A stretch of 64,000 nt of DNA. Source: Raphanus sativus (lineage: Eukaryota; Streptophyta; Magnoliopsida; Brassicales; Brassicaceae). Location of the stretch: the NCBI RefSeq assembly GCF_000801105.2, contig NC_079516.1, positions 32,508,790 through 32,572,789 on the forward strand. Reading direction: 5' to 3'. Position numbers and translations under genes: made by a program. This document shows positions 23,366-34,816 of the stretch, piece by piece. How positions within the stretch are numbered: the stretch's first letter is position 1; every line of letters starts with the position of its first letter. The notes under the pieces are model-generated. The model ran no database searches. It was not told the DNA's origin and saw nothing but the letters and a program-made list of their open reading frames with translations.

Positions 23366-23922
23366 CATGTTCAAAACTACGATAGGCGTTAGTCGGACGG
23401 TGACTCGGACCTAGCGAGTTGCAAAAAATTGGGGATTAAGTGGAGATTAGTTTTAGTATATTTACATAGATTTTACGGGTTTATATATTTAATATGTAGA
23501 AACAAAACAAGAAGTTCACATGGTTCAGTGGTCAGTCGCGAATATTACTTCCTGCAGGTCATGGCTTCGACGGCAGGAGAGCTCATTTTCCTATTTATAA
23601 ACGTTTTAGGTTAAATGAAATGGAAATTACAAAAATAATCCTATCTCCTACCTTAGACTTTCAATTTCTCAGACAACTCCAGCCGCTATTCTTTTTGTTT
23701 CTGCGATTTCTATGGCTTTTTCTTGCTAATCTTATAGGTTTCAAACAATATATAACAAATCTATTATGGAACACTTAATTTTGGACTTCAGATCTACAAA
23801 ATAATGTTTTTTTTCAACTTCTCCGAGTAACTCACCACCAAAGACCAAATCACGGCGGTTTCAGGCCGCAACGCGCTTTTCTGGCGATTATCCGTCTGCT
23901 TAAGCCTCGTTTTCGAACACAT
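23366..23922. mobile_element. Non-autonomous DNA transposon, 9-bp duplication, with tRNA-like segment
   Basis: The ends CATGTTCAAAAC and GTTTTCGAACACAT are imperfect inverted repeats. They are flanked by AGTAAAACC at 23,357-23,365 and 23,923-23,931. A 9-bp duplication fits Mutator-like elements. The interior (about 23,520-23,582) has a tRNA-like A box (TGGTTCAGTGGTCAG) and B-box-like GGTCATGGCTTCGACGG. Confidence 0.75.
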
Positions 23923-24202
23923 AGTAAAACCAATCATACATTAGCACATGTAAAGTTAGTATCTAAAATGCCAGTTAAATATGTCATACTTTTCACCTCC
24001 TCTCTCCTATTTTTCTATTTTTCTTATTTTTCTAAATTATCGAGATATTCACAAATTTCCACTAGTAGAACTGCTCTAATAATTTAGTTATTTAATTTAT
24101 ATTAAAACATAATTGTGTAATTTAAATATTAATGTTTTGTACTTTAGAACCTCTTTTTGTAAAACTACTAATAATGTTGCTCCACCGGATAATGAGATGT
24201 TA

Positions 24203-24450
24203 GAGCATCATCAACTCAGAAATCGGTGGCACAGTTTCTTAGGAAACTATTTTTTGTTTTTTTATCTGATTAAAAAAAAGCGAACCAATTGCGGATAGTT
24301 ATTTGTCAATGGTGCCCGCGAACAGTGCAAAAAACCAGGCAAAATTGGTCTTTGTTTCACAATTTATGTGACCAATTCTTATCTCTTTTGTGGGGCCCAC
24401 ACCTTTAAGACACACTAAGAACCCCTTTTAAGTCTCCGATAATAGTGGCC
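24203..24450. mobile_element. Tourist-like MITE 1 of a three-element chain
   Basis: It is 248 bp, starts GAGCATCATCAACTC, ends GATAATAGTGGCC, and is flanked by TTA (24,200-24,202 and 24,451-24,453). The terminal inverted repeats are imperfect. Confidence 0.75.
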
Positions 24451-24453
24451 TTA

Positions 24454-25616
24454 GAGCATCATTATAGGTGTCCCATGATTTTGGGCCCTTAGATATTTTT
24501 TATTATAATTGATGTGTTAAGAGACTTAGTTAAGGGCACTTTTAAAAATGCTGATTATTGGTAAGGAATTTATTTTGTCCCTTAATAATTTAAGTGTTTA
24601 TTTTAATAAATAATGATATATAAAAGAGAAGTTTTATATAAAACATATAAAACTCAAATTCAACATTAAAATTGATAACTTAAACAAATTACAAAGAAAA
24701 AAAAACATCACAAACATCATAATAAAAAAAAGGAAACAAACATTTTATTCAATTCATAGAAACTTTATAAATTACATTTTAAAATAACCAAATTCTCAAT
24801 CAGATGAGAAACAAACAATAAAAAAAAAATCAAACAGTTGGTTTTTTTCTTCTTCCACAAGAGAGGATCAAAGTATAAGCTCATCCTGACATGATGATTC
24901 AATGGAAATAATGTTGTAAGTAAATACAGGGAGGGGTAAAGTGGAAACCTCAACAACAGAGGTGGTGTGGTGATAGAGGTGATGTCCCCAAACCGGAGAA
25001 TTCTTCTTCAATGAATAAGTAGTAGTACCTCTGCAAACGTAACCCTACTAAAAACATCACCAAAAGAATAACACTTTGGTCAGGTCACCCAAATCTACGC
25101 AACACATGAAAATTCAATATAAAACTAAATTCATTTTCCAACCATGTTCTTATCCTAAGCTCTCTCTCTCACACACACATACATGGAAATACCACACGGA
25201 TAAAAAAGTAAAAAACTTTCTCAGTGCTAACGTTATTAGAAACTCATTCATACAGAACACCCTCTAATTGATAGATAATCGAACAATTAAAAAAACAAAA
25301 AAAAAACACAGCCTTTAATCAATAAACTTCATTGGAGGAGTATGAAATAACCTTGTGTGTAAGGTCGGAACAGGAAGAGAAGAGTGACTCTGATCAGGGA
25401 TGATCGCGAGTCGACGAGAAGAGGAGGCGACAAGAGAACGAGAGCAGACATAGAAGCCCTTATTTTAGGCTCAATCACGTTATGCCACGTTGCCTTAAGG
25501 ACCAAAGAAATGAGCCCTTATTTTAGGCCCGTTTGGAATGGCCTTACTGATTTTTGATTTATTTTTGACCCAAAAAACATAAGGGCTGGCCCTAAAGACC
25601 ACCAATAATGATGGTC
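24454..25616. mobile_element. Tourist-like element 2 of the chain (1.16 kb)
   Basis: It starts GAGCATCATTATAGGTG and ends CCACCAATAATGATGGTC, a clear inverted repeat. It is flanked by TTA (24,451-24,453 and 25,617-25,619) and so shares its left TTA with element 1. It has no transposase ORF and is non-autonomous. Confidence 0.85.
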
Positions 25617-25619
25617 TTA

Positions 25620-26116
25620 GAGCAATTCCATCAAGAGTACTTAACCCAAGGTGACTAACAAAAGTGAAAAAAATAAATCAAAAGCCCAATTTATTGCAGA
25701 AGCGCTCCCAAAATTGGGCATTTTAGTTTTGGTAGGAAGCCCTATCGTGACGACTTTTCATTGGACCACCCATCAATGCTCTCTCTCCTTCGTCAACTCG
25801 AAATCAAAAGCCGAGTTTCATTCTCGACTTCTCCGTTTTCTGTCTCGAAAATCTCGACGTCATAGATGAATCACGGCGTCTCTGAATCAAGCCTCATCGT
25901 CTCTCTGTCGAGCCTTGTCGTCTCTCTGTAAAGCCTTGTCGTCTCTCTCACGAAAATCTTGGCGTCTCTCGAATCTCGGCGTCTTCAATGAGTTTTTACT
26001 AATGGAAGATGAAAAGATTAAATAGATTAACAGGAGTACCAAAGCTTTCAAATCACAAAATTAACAGTAATTTAATCTTAAGTATCCATTGGGGGTCCTA
26101 ATGGATGGAGGTGGTC
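25620..26116. mobile_element. Tourist-like MITE 3 of the chain
   Basis: It is 497 bp, starts GAGCAATTCCATCAAGAG and ends ATGGATGGAGGTGGTC, with TTA at 25,617-25,619 (shared with element 2) and 26,117-26,119. The interior 25,870-25,975 repeats CGTCTCTCTG-type words in tandem. Confidence 0.8.
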
Positions 26117-26119
26117 TTA

Positions 26120-26565
26120 GTTACTATACTACTACTAGTTTACTAATATTATTTTACTTCTTGTGGGTGTTTGGAACAATTTAAATATCTAGCGACCATT
26201 CTTTGAACGTGTTCCAAGACTAAAGATAAGAAGAAATAGTGCATTATCATTACATTCTTTTTAAAAGCACTATTCAGAAATAGAAGAAAAGGCTGAGATT
26301 TGTTTCAATAATATTATCTGAAAAAACAAATTGATTGATTTTACTTTTCCAAGATAGTGTTTTCTCTACATAAAGTGAGACCAGAAATTAAAACACTATA
26401 ATAGCATTACAAGAGAAATATAGCAAGTTATAGTTAAAACATCAATATTTATTTTTTGTTAAGAAAAATAAAATTAACATATGTATAAACTAGTTAAAAG
26501 TGTTAGTTTTTTAGGCTTTGCCACTTCAAGCCCAATTATTATATTTGCATGCATGAATTGAAGTA
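26120..26565. other. Intergenic, no supported feature
   Basis: AT-rich single-copy-looking sequence between MITEs. No ORF or repeat boundary seen. Confidence 0.55.
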
Positions 26566-26573
26566 GGGCTGGG

Positions 26574-27241
26574 CGTTCGGGTACTCATTCGGGTTTCGGT
26601 TCAGTCCATTCGGGTTTCGGGTTTTCGGGGTCAAAGATTTCAGCCCCATTCGGATATTTTTAAATTTCGGTTCGGGTTCGGTTCGGATCTTTGCGGGTTC
26701 GGTTCGGGTTCGGATAACCCATTTAAAATGTTTTTAAATTTTCAAAATTCATTATATACTTTAAATTTTCAAAATCTATAAGAAAGATAATATATTACAT
26801 ATAAATTTTCATAACATATATGTCAAAATACCTTAATTTAACATATAAATTGGTTTTCTTTGAATATTTGAATAAAAAATCAATAGATATTTAACTATTT
26901 TGGTGTTTTCAGTATACTTTAGCTATTTTAAACGTTTACTTTTGACTATTTGCATATATTTTCCGAGTACTTTGGAAAATTTAAAGGTATCTTATATATT
27001 TTTAATATTTTTAATATACATTATATATAAAAGTAATGTATATATTTAAGTATCTAATTTATTTCGGATACATTCGGGTACCCAAAATATTTCGGTTCGG
27101 ATCGGGTTCGGTTTCGGTTCTTTAAATACCGAAATTTTGAACCCGTTCGGATATTTAATCAATTTCGGTTCGGATTCGGTGCTACTTTTTCGGATCGGAT
27201 TCGGTTCGGTTTTTCGGGTTCAGATTTTTTGCCCAGCCCTA
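26574..27241. mobile_element. hAT-type MITE with CGGGTTCGG-rich arms
   Basis: The terminal inverted repeats TAGGGCTGGGC and GCCCAGCCCTA are exact. They are flanked by the 8-bp duplication AATTGAAG (26,566-26,573; 27,242-27,249). Both arms are built of TTCGGGTTCGG variants and can fold back on each other, and the centre is AT-rich. It is 668 bp with no ORF. TAGGG ends and 8-bp duplications are typical of hAT MITEs. Confidence 0.9.
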
Positions 27242-27483
27242 AATTGAAGTATAGTTAGACTCAGGGTCAGAACCGCTTTGTAAAATGGTGTGGCAAGTGT
27301 ACCCATATATAATTCATCAAATTTAGTTTGTAACACAAACTAAGATTAATCCAACTTCGATTATGTTTTTATTCATGTTTCTTTTTCCGTTTCAAAGCTT
27401 CATAATTAGTCGCATAGTCTCATTTCTTGACTTGCATGTCCGAATATTTCCTATATGATATAACATTGTACAGTATTGACATT

Positions 27484-27696
27484 TTTTTTTATAATCCAGG
27501 GTTCCCCGTTTCGCGGATCATTCTCTGAGTCCGGTCAGGCAGCGGTTCATTTCATCCGGGAGGATATTAATTTGGGCCGAGATCCAATACCGCTAATGAT
27601 GATATAGAAAAGGTAGTTCGCCTCCGGCTGGCGTCGAATCCGGAAACATGACAATTGACTTCCAAAACTCTAACCAGTAGAGTTACCTCATCCCGT
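27484..27696 (-). mobile_element. tRNA-derived SINE, reverse orientation
   Basis: The 213-bp insert is flanked by CAGTATTGACATT (27,471-27,483 and 27,697-27,709). On the reverse strand it begins GACGGGATGAGGTAACTC, has an A-box-like TAACTCTACTGG and a B-box-like GGATTCGACGCC, the two halves of an RNA polymerase III promoter. It finishes in an A tail (the T run at 27,482-27,490 on the plus strand). It is mobilised in trans by LINE proteins. Confidence 0.9.
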
Positions 27697-27709
27697 CAGT
27701 ATTGACATT

Positions 27710-28184
27710 CTTTTAAGCCATATTCGTTCGTTTTTGACGTCGACTCATCCCCCTTATATTTTTGGACGCATATTACTGGAAATCTACACAAACAATTAAT
27801 AAATATATATTACAATAAATAATCTTTTTGTCGACCAAAATCTAGTTGTAACGAGGTTTGCTTCCGCGAATGAACAATATAAATCTATTCATCAAGTTGT
27901 ATTTTAAAATCACGTCCGCTACATAATCAACCGGGCCATATAATATTCTTTGTCTACTTTGATTCTCAACATACTCGATTTTAATTAGAAATCGTGAGCA
28001 CAGATTGAATAATACCATATTTTCAGTTTTTGTGATTTGTTTCGTACTTCACGGATATTAAATTTTCTAATTTTCTTTGTTTTAGAAAATTACGAATATC
28101 CAGATATTTATGGATATTTGCGCATATTCAAAAATATTTGTAAATCTATAAAACATTGTATATACTTATTGTTTATTTTTAAAA
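27710..28184. other. Intergenic, no supported feature
   Basis: AT-rich. The stretch around 28,030-28,100 resembles 32,395-32,460 (GATTTG-TTCG...ACGGATATTAA), suggesting a dispersed old repeat, but no boundaries can be set. Confidence 0.5.
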
Positions 28185-28838
28185 CTAGGTGTTTAGCCCG
28201 CATATGCAGGCATATACATTTTATAGTTATTTATTAATATATCAATTACTAATTAAAAAATTGTAATGGTAAATCCATATTTTTTTTCTTTTGAATATTC
28301 TTATGTATTATGATATTTTTTCTTGGAAATTCTTATATATTATATTCATTATTAATAAATAGATTTTAGAAATCACTCAATATTATTTTTCAATTATATA
28401 AAAGTAATAATTTTACTTTTTATTTCTAGAAAATTTTCATGTATACTATATTCATTATTTATAAAAAAAAGTTAGAAATCACTCAATATTATTTTTCAAT
28501 TATATAAAAGTAATAATATTAATTGAGTATTATTTAGTTATGTATTTCTGTTTTTTTTTTAAGTTTTTATTAAAATATATCATTCGGATTATATATATAT
28601 ATATATATGATCATTATCTTTTTATTTTAAAATATATATATTTTTAGATTTTAGATAATTCTTATTATTATTAATTATTAATTATGATCATTTATCTAAT
28701 AAAATCATTTAAATTCGTTTTTTATTTTTTAAGTAATTTATAGATTTTATTCATTAAGGGTATAAACGATATTAACCAGTCTAACTTTTAACGTGAGAGC
28801 TCCGTTGCGAAAAATTACTTCGCAAATAATAGTATAGA
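28185..28838 (-). mobile_element. Non-autonomous Helitron, complete, reverse strand
   Basis: On the reverse strand it starts TCTATACTATTATTTGCG at 28,838. It ends with a hairpin-forming GCCTGCATATGCGGGC and TAAACACCTAG at 28,185, with host A and T at the two ends as expected. It is 654 bp with no ORF and the same family as 1-2,049. Confidence 0.85.
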
Positions 28839-29029
28839 TATTACATAATATAAAAGATTAACTAAAAATTAATGAAATTATTTGTGTTTATGAATTAAAA
28901 TAATAAAATTTTCTTATACAACAAATATTTTTAGAAAATTGTAGTTTTCTATAAAGATTTTATATTTTTTCTTAATTTTATATCTTATAATAAAATTAAT
29001 AAAAGTATATGTTAAAATAATAAGGGTTA

Positions 29030-31520
29030 TTTCCAAAATTATTTCAAAATTCAAAGTAAAACACAAAATTAACCTATGATTTTTTTTTAGAAATTTCATT
29101 TATCCTATATACCTCACAAGATCAGATTATTCACGAAAATACCATTAATTTTTCTTTTCTTTCCGAAAATGGTAGTTTTACTCTCTTAGCTGCATCATCT
29201 TCAAATGTTTACAAGATTGCCATTGTCATCAATACACCAACCACCATGAACAACCAATTTGAAACTCTTAATGCACTTCAAATCAATTTACACTCTTTCT
29301 TTGTCAATTCTAATGAAATAAAACAACATCTCTTTCACTTTCTCTTCATATTCATCCAAAAAAACCCAAGATTTTGATTCTAAAATTTTTATGGTTAATA
29401 GAGCCATTGAAGCTTACGATTCTTGGTAGATCACTTTTGTTTGAGATTCTGGGTGCTTGGAGAAGACTTATGTGTGCTAAACAAGTTATCTCACTAGTTA
29501 AAACTATAAACTATGAAATCAATTTTTTTACCAGATATGTTCATCACACGACTTCCGTGTAAGTCTTCTACTGATGTATTCATGAAATCAATTTTCTCAC
29601 CGAAATTTTTTTACCAGATATGTTCATTACACGGAAGTCTGCTCAATGCAAATATTAGTTTTGCAATTGACTTTTATATGTGTTTTAAGAGACTACTTAT
29701 ATGGAAGTCATCCACTTTCCTTTGTTAACAAAAACTCGAAAATATCAAAGAAGACTTCCAGGTAAGTCGTCTAGGATAAATATGTTAGTTTTGCATTTGA
29801 CCGGATTGTGTCAAAATTTTGACTTTTCCTGGACGACTTACTTGTAAGTCGTCCGAAAGAATAATAAAACTTCAATATTTTATTATAATTAGACGACTTC
29901 CATGTAAATCGTTTCAGGTTACTTTTGCAATTGAAAAATAAAACATAAATATTTACTCTTATCTGGAAGATAAAAGTAAATATTTAAGTTTTATTTTTCA
30001 ATTGCAAAAGTAACATATCGTCTAATTATAATAAAATATTGAAGTTTTATTTTTCTTCTGGACGGGAAAGTAAAATTTTTGACACAATCCGTTCAGATGC
30101 AAAACTAACATGTTTATCATAGATAACTTACCGGGAAGTCTTCTCTGGTATTTTCGAAATTGTTTTGTTAACAAAAGTAAACAAATATTTACAAAGGAAG
30201 ACTTCCAAATGAGTCTGTTGTAGAGTAGACTTCTCTCGAAAACATCCTTCGTAAAATTTCAATTGCAAAAATGACACAAATGGACGATTTCCTAAAGTCT
30301 TATGCGTCAATGTTTAATAAACTTTTATTTTCTCTAAAACTATAAATATTTGTTTTACATTTAATTGATGTATATTATTCAATATTGGGACTACTGAATG
30401 AAATTTATAACTTAATTGGTGATATTTATGAGGTTACTAACATTCATGTTTATTAAAGTTTCTAACTGATCCGAGAAGACTTCCACATAAGTCTTTTATG
30501 TTAGTTTTTGTAAACTTGTTAATTAACTTTAAGATATGTTTTTTAACTTTCAAAAGTGTTAAGTAACTTCAAGAAATCAAGTCATATAGTTTAATGTGTA
30601 GTCTTAGATCATAGGATATACTTTTTAATTTTCATGAAATTTGAAATTTTAATTTTCACTTAAAATTTGAATTTCCCGCTTAAATTTTAGTTTCCTGCCT
30701 AAATTTCCCGCTTATATTTCAATTTCCCGTTTTAAGTTTAAGTCTTCCGAGAAGTCTTCTTAGAAGTCTTCTGAAAATAAGTCTTTCGAGAAGTCTTCTG
30801 AAAATAATTCTTCCGGAAGACTTCCCACAAGATTTCTTCCCCACAAGATTTCTAGTGAAACTGTTATATATTTGAAGACTTTCAGAGAAGTCTTCTAAAC
30901 GAAAATACTAGTTGACAAACGACTTTCCTGTAAGTTGTCTGTACCCTAAACATAACCCATAAACTAATTAACTACATAAACACTTCATAAAATCAAATTA
31001 AACTTAAAAAAATGTTTACTATACACAGAAAATAAACATATATAGGTAAAAAATTTATTTTTCAAAAAAAAATTTATGCTTTCCAAATTCTAGCCCTAAG
31101 AATACATACAATACTAACACATATGTTGCCAAACCCTAAACTAAAGAATATCATGATTCACTACTTACATTTATCTATGTTGAAAATAATTTAATTTTAT
31201 TATATCTTAATTTCTATCACTTAAAACTGTTTATAGTTACATGATTTTAATTTTTCACTAATCAAAATATTTTTTTAAAAAATTTATAAATTAGTTTTAA
31301 GATCAACTGTACCAGAAGACTTCCTTAAACGTTGTCTAAAAGACTTACAGTATCTCAGTAGACTCAAAAGATTTTTGGGGCTATATTCGTAAAAATGAGT
31401 TCTGTTTTTTTTGTTCGGTTACAAGGAGCTGGCTGTAGTTTCACAAGGCCTTTATGTTAGTTTTACATTTGATTCAAGTTTGAGTATAGTTTTGCATTTA
31501 AAATTAAGTTTTGAGTCATA
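29030..31520. repeat. Foldback-rich repeat with AGAAGTCTTC / AAGTCGTC motifs
   Basis: Self-complementary words such as AGAAGTCTTC, GGAAGACTTCC and GACGACTTAC recur dozens of times, with a dense cluster at 30,735-30,840. Similar motif-rich intergenic elements are common in Brassica, possibly non-autonomous Mutator-like transposons, but I see no defensible target duplication. No ORF is convincing. Confidence 0.55.
29720..30177. repeat. Long inverted repeat (about 220-bp arms)
   Basis: The left arm runs from TTTGTTAACAAAAACTCG to about 29,957 and the right arm from about 29,967 to TTGTTTTGTTAACAAAAG. Long stretches pair exactly, for example TTGCAATTGAAAAATAAAAC with its complement at 29,985-30,008. 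Weaker pairing continues outward to about 29,660 and 30,270. Transcription through it would give a long hairpin RNA. Confidence 0.85.
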
Positions 31521-31529
31521 TTTAGCAAA

Positions 31530-32320
31530 TCTCCTAATATAATTATATAAGATTATAAATTTAAACTATCCCCTAGACTATATTTGAGAAGTGATTTTGC
31601 CACATGTCCTCTATACAATCATTCTCACAAAAATAATATGACATGACTACTATAATTGATGACATGGCTTATAGTTTAATATGACATGGACATTTTCATT
31701 TAATGTTAATTCATATTTTTGGTAAGTTTTTTGAAATATGGTAATAACTCATATATTACTTTTAATGTCGATTTATATATTTCGGATTTTTTTTAAAAAT
31801 ATGGTAATAATTCATAAGTCATCATTAAAAATAAATGTATTCAAATATGGCATTACAAATTTCGAAATATTATTTAATTATATATCTTTAAATTATAAAA
31901 TTTATTACTAAAATTTTCAAAAATGTATACAATTTTTTAGAAAATTATAAAAAATTAATCATAAAATCATTAGTTTCTTATATATCTACAAATTTTATAA
32001 ATATTTTTAATTTTAATTTTTTATAATTGTGCAATTTTGTACAAATTTATTTAATATATTTAAATAAAATGAATAGATAGAAATAGCTATCTAAAATTAT
32101 AATTTTAAATATATACATGCATATTTTTAAATATAATTTAAATAAACAAAATTATTTTTATCCTAATTTTTATTTTTAATTAAATCAAATTTATATTAAA
32201 ATATTGATAAAAAAATAAATTTTACGACATTAATAAAATTTTATTTTAAATATAATTTATATTTATCTGTAAAAAATGTTTTAAATTTTTTTACTGCACA
32301 TGGTGCAGGAAAACACCTAG
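31530..32320 (+). mobile_element. Helitron, 3' end certain, 5' end tentative
   Basis: The 3' terminus is a hairpin CTGCACATGGTGCAG followed by GAAAACACCTAG at 32,317-32,320 and host T. The 5' end is placed at TCTCCTAATATAATTATATAAG because A precedes TC and a CCACATGTCCTC segment follows, as in Arabidopsis ATREP-type Helitrons. There is no ORF. Confidence 0.55.
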
Positions 32321-33234
32321 TATTTAGTTACACATATATATCTATATGTATATAAGTCGGAGCATATCGGATATCCACGTCTAAATCTTTTAGTATTTAT
32401 GATTTGCTTCGATTTTAACGGATATTAATTTTTAATATTTTCTTTGCTTCAGAAACTATCAGAAAAAATCGAAATGAATAACGAATTGAATTAAATTTAT
32501 CGTATAAAATGTTTGCCCTACTCTTAGGATCTAACTGGTGACTAAGAAATGAAAAGGAACAATGTATTTCTTATTATTCCTATACTTTTTTACCATTTAT
32601 AAAAAATAGTTTTTCCTTTTCATTCTTTATATTCTAGAAAAACATAGAAAAAAATTGTTTCTCACCAAAATTGATAATCTTCCTTTTAATTCCTATAATT
32701 CTATTTCTCTAGGCTTTTTCCTATTTATTTTTAGTGTTTCTATGATGGTCACCTGCTAGACCCTAAATAATGCAAGATACGTGGTGGATCGTCAAAAGTC
32801 ATTGCCGGTCCTGGATTTTACCACATTCTTGCGTCTGACTGTTGACATTTCAAAGAACTCATATGGAACAGTAATAATGCCACCAAAAAAGTTATAAACA
32901 AATGTACTAGTGAACTAAAATTGCAAGTTATTTTATTTACCAAAACATAGAAACTTTCAAGCTTGGCTCCTTTCACTTGATATTAATTATTCCTTTGTTC
33001 AACTTCGAAGCATATGGATCAGGTACGAAACAATGATCAAATAAAGGAGGCTAGAGATATATACTGAAATATTCTTTATGTTTCATATCAAGTGTTGTTT
33101 TAGATTTTAATTTTTGTTTCATTATAAGTGCTGTTTTATATTTTCAAGGTGAATATAAAATATTTTTCCAACTTCTATCTTTATCTTAGCTCATTAATTA
33201 CTAAAATCAAGTATAACAAAATAATCTCTCTATT
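32321..33234. other. Intergenic, no supported feature
   Basis: AT-rich spacer with degenerate TTTCATATCAAGTGTTGTTTTAGA words (33,080-33,130) that look like remnants of old MITEs. No gene. Confidence 0.5.
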
Positions 33235-33460
33235 CCAAAATATTTGATGTTTTAGGTCTATGCACAAGAATTAGAATATACATTATTTCCTAAAAAGTAA
33301 TATTAAAAATATAAACTAAAAGTAGTTCAGCCAATTTTTTTACAATAAGTATAAAATATCATTTGTCACATAGTTTCAATAAAACTAAAATTAATATAAA
33401 ATATCATCTATTTTGAAACATTAAAAACTTTCCAAAACATCATATATTTTGGAACAGAGA
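33235..33460. mobile_element. MITE with TCTCTCTATTCCAAAATAT termini
   Basis: The ends TCTCTCTATTCCAAAATATTT and ATATTTTGGAACAGAGA are inverted repeats about 28 bp long including GATGTTTT/AAAACATC. It is 226 bp with no ORF. The target duplication is unclear, so the superfamily is not assigned. Confidence 0.65.
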
Positions 33461-33818
33461 AACTATTAAATAATGGTAAATAGAAAATTTAATTATTTTT
33501 TAATTAGTACGCAGAAAACTTAAACGACATTTATTATAAAACATAGAGAATATGCTCCCAAGATATGCTGGTGATGTTTTCTTGTCAAACTCGGACTAGT
33601 GACCAAGTTGACATAGAATTGAAATATTTTTTTAATTTTGTTTAAATCTACATAACCTAAAATATAATCACAGTTCACAAGAGATAAATATATAGAAAGA
33701 TATCGGTACGATGTATATATTATATATGTTGATTGAAGAGTAAACTGTCCGTCTTTAATGTTTTCTCCTCTTTGGTTTGGGAGTCGCTTGCAGTTTCTAG
33801 TTTTCTTTTGACTTTTTT

Positions 33819-34332
33819 TTGGATTCACCCCCTAGGGTGAACTTTTAGGTTCACCAACCAATAGAAATTAGTTATTTTATATTGAGTATCTTTTGAAAAA
33901 GAAAACAAAATAATTGTCAAGTTATATTATGTTTTAAAATAAAAAAAAAAGTAAAAAAAAATAAAAGTAATAGTTATGTTTTAGAATTTATCTAAATGTC
34001 TAAGATTTAGAATTAAAAAATTTAGTGTTTTTATGATTTAGAGTTTGATATTTATGAATTAGAATTTATGATTTATCTAAGGGTTTAGGGGTTAGGGTTT
34101 AGGGGTTAGGATTAGGGTTTAGGGTATAGTTTTTTTTGCTGGTGGATTTAAAATTATTTTTCAAAAATTCATTTTTTGTTAATTACTATTTTTATTTATT
34201 TTACATTTATTTTAAAAACATAATGCAATTTGATAATTATTTTGTTTCCTTTTTTTAAAAAATACTCAATCTAAGATAACAAGTTTCTATTGGTTGGTGA
34301 ATCTAAAGGTTCACCCTAGGGGGTGAACCCAA
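33819..34332. mobile_element. MITE with ~70-bp inverted termini and telomere-like core
   Basis: The left end TTGGATTCACCCCCTAGGG and the right end CCCTAGGGGGTGAACCCAA are inverted repeats. Pairing extends inward through CACCAACCAATAGAAA and TTGAGTAT. Each arm also contains an internal inverted TTCACC...GGTGAA. The core (34,079-34,128) is a run of TTTAGGG variants. Confidence 0.8.
34079..34128 (+). repeat. Degenerate telomere-like (TTTAGGG) repeat
   Basis: About six units of TTTAGGG, TTAGGGG and related variants lie in the core of the MITE above. They match the plant telomere unit but are imperfect and interstitial. Confidence 0.8.
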
Positions 34333-34560
34333 GAATAACTCTTTTCTTTTTCTTCTGTTTTTCTTTGATTTCTGTCATTTTTCAAGAGGAGTTAGGGTAG
34401 AGGAGTTAGGGTTTGCTTGCCCTATTAAGATTAGGAATCATGAGCGGTATCATTTTATTGTATTACATATGTACATCAATATTCATTAGGAGGTAAGGTT
34501 TGTTTATCTCTTTTTATCAACATGATTTATAATTAAATATGAAAACATCTGGTTTAATAA

Positions 34561-34816
34561 TCTATACTATTAAAAGGAAATCATTCCCAAAAAATCTACT
34601 TAAAAAGGTTGTTGGACTTTTTTACTAACTAATTATTTTTTGTCCAACCTAATATTTCTCGTAAGAATGAGATTAAAATTCAAAGGTTCGACAGTCTAAG
34701 GGTTAATTCTTACACATCTTGTTTACATTATACTGTTTTGGGCTTCCGATCCAAATTTATTTATGACCGGACCTGCTCTGACAATATAAGGTAACTTGAA
34801 TCAAATGTCTTGGGGT
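34561..34816 (+). mobile_element. Helitron 5' end, interrupted by a LINE
   Basis: It starts TCTATACTATTAAAAGG after host A, the same terminus type as at 37,881. It is interrupted at 34,816 by the LINE. The sequence resumes at 36,447, but I find no matching CTAG 3' end before the next Helitron start. Confidence 0.65.

Noticed and set aside
23690..23920. Possible exon (TTCTGCGATTTC...GTTTCAGGCC)
   Set aside because: Splice-like words only; the segment is inside a bounded non-autonomous transposon.
25651..25869. 72-codon frame as a small host gene
   Set aside because: Lies within a Tourist-like element and overlaps its CTC-rich internal repeats.
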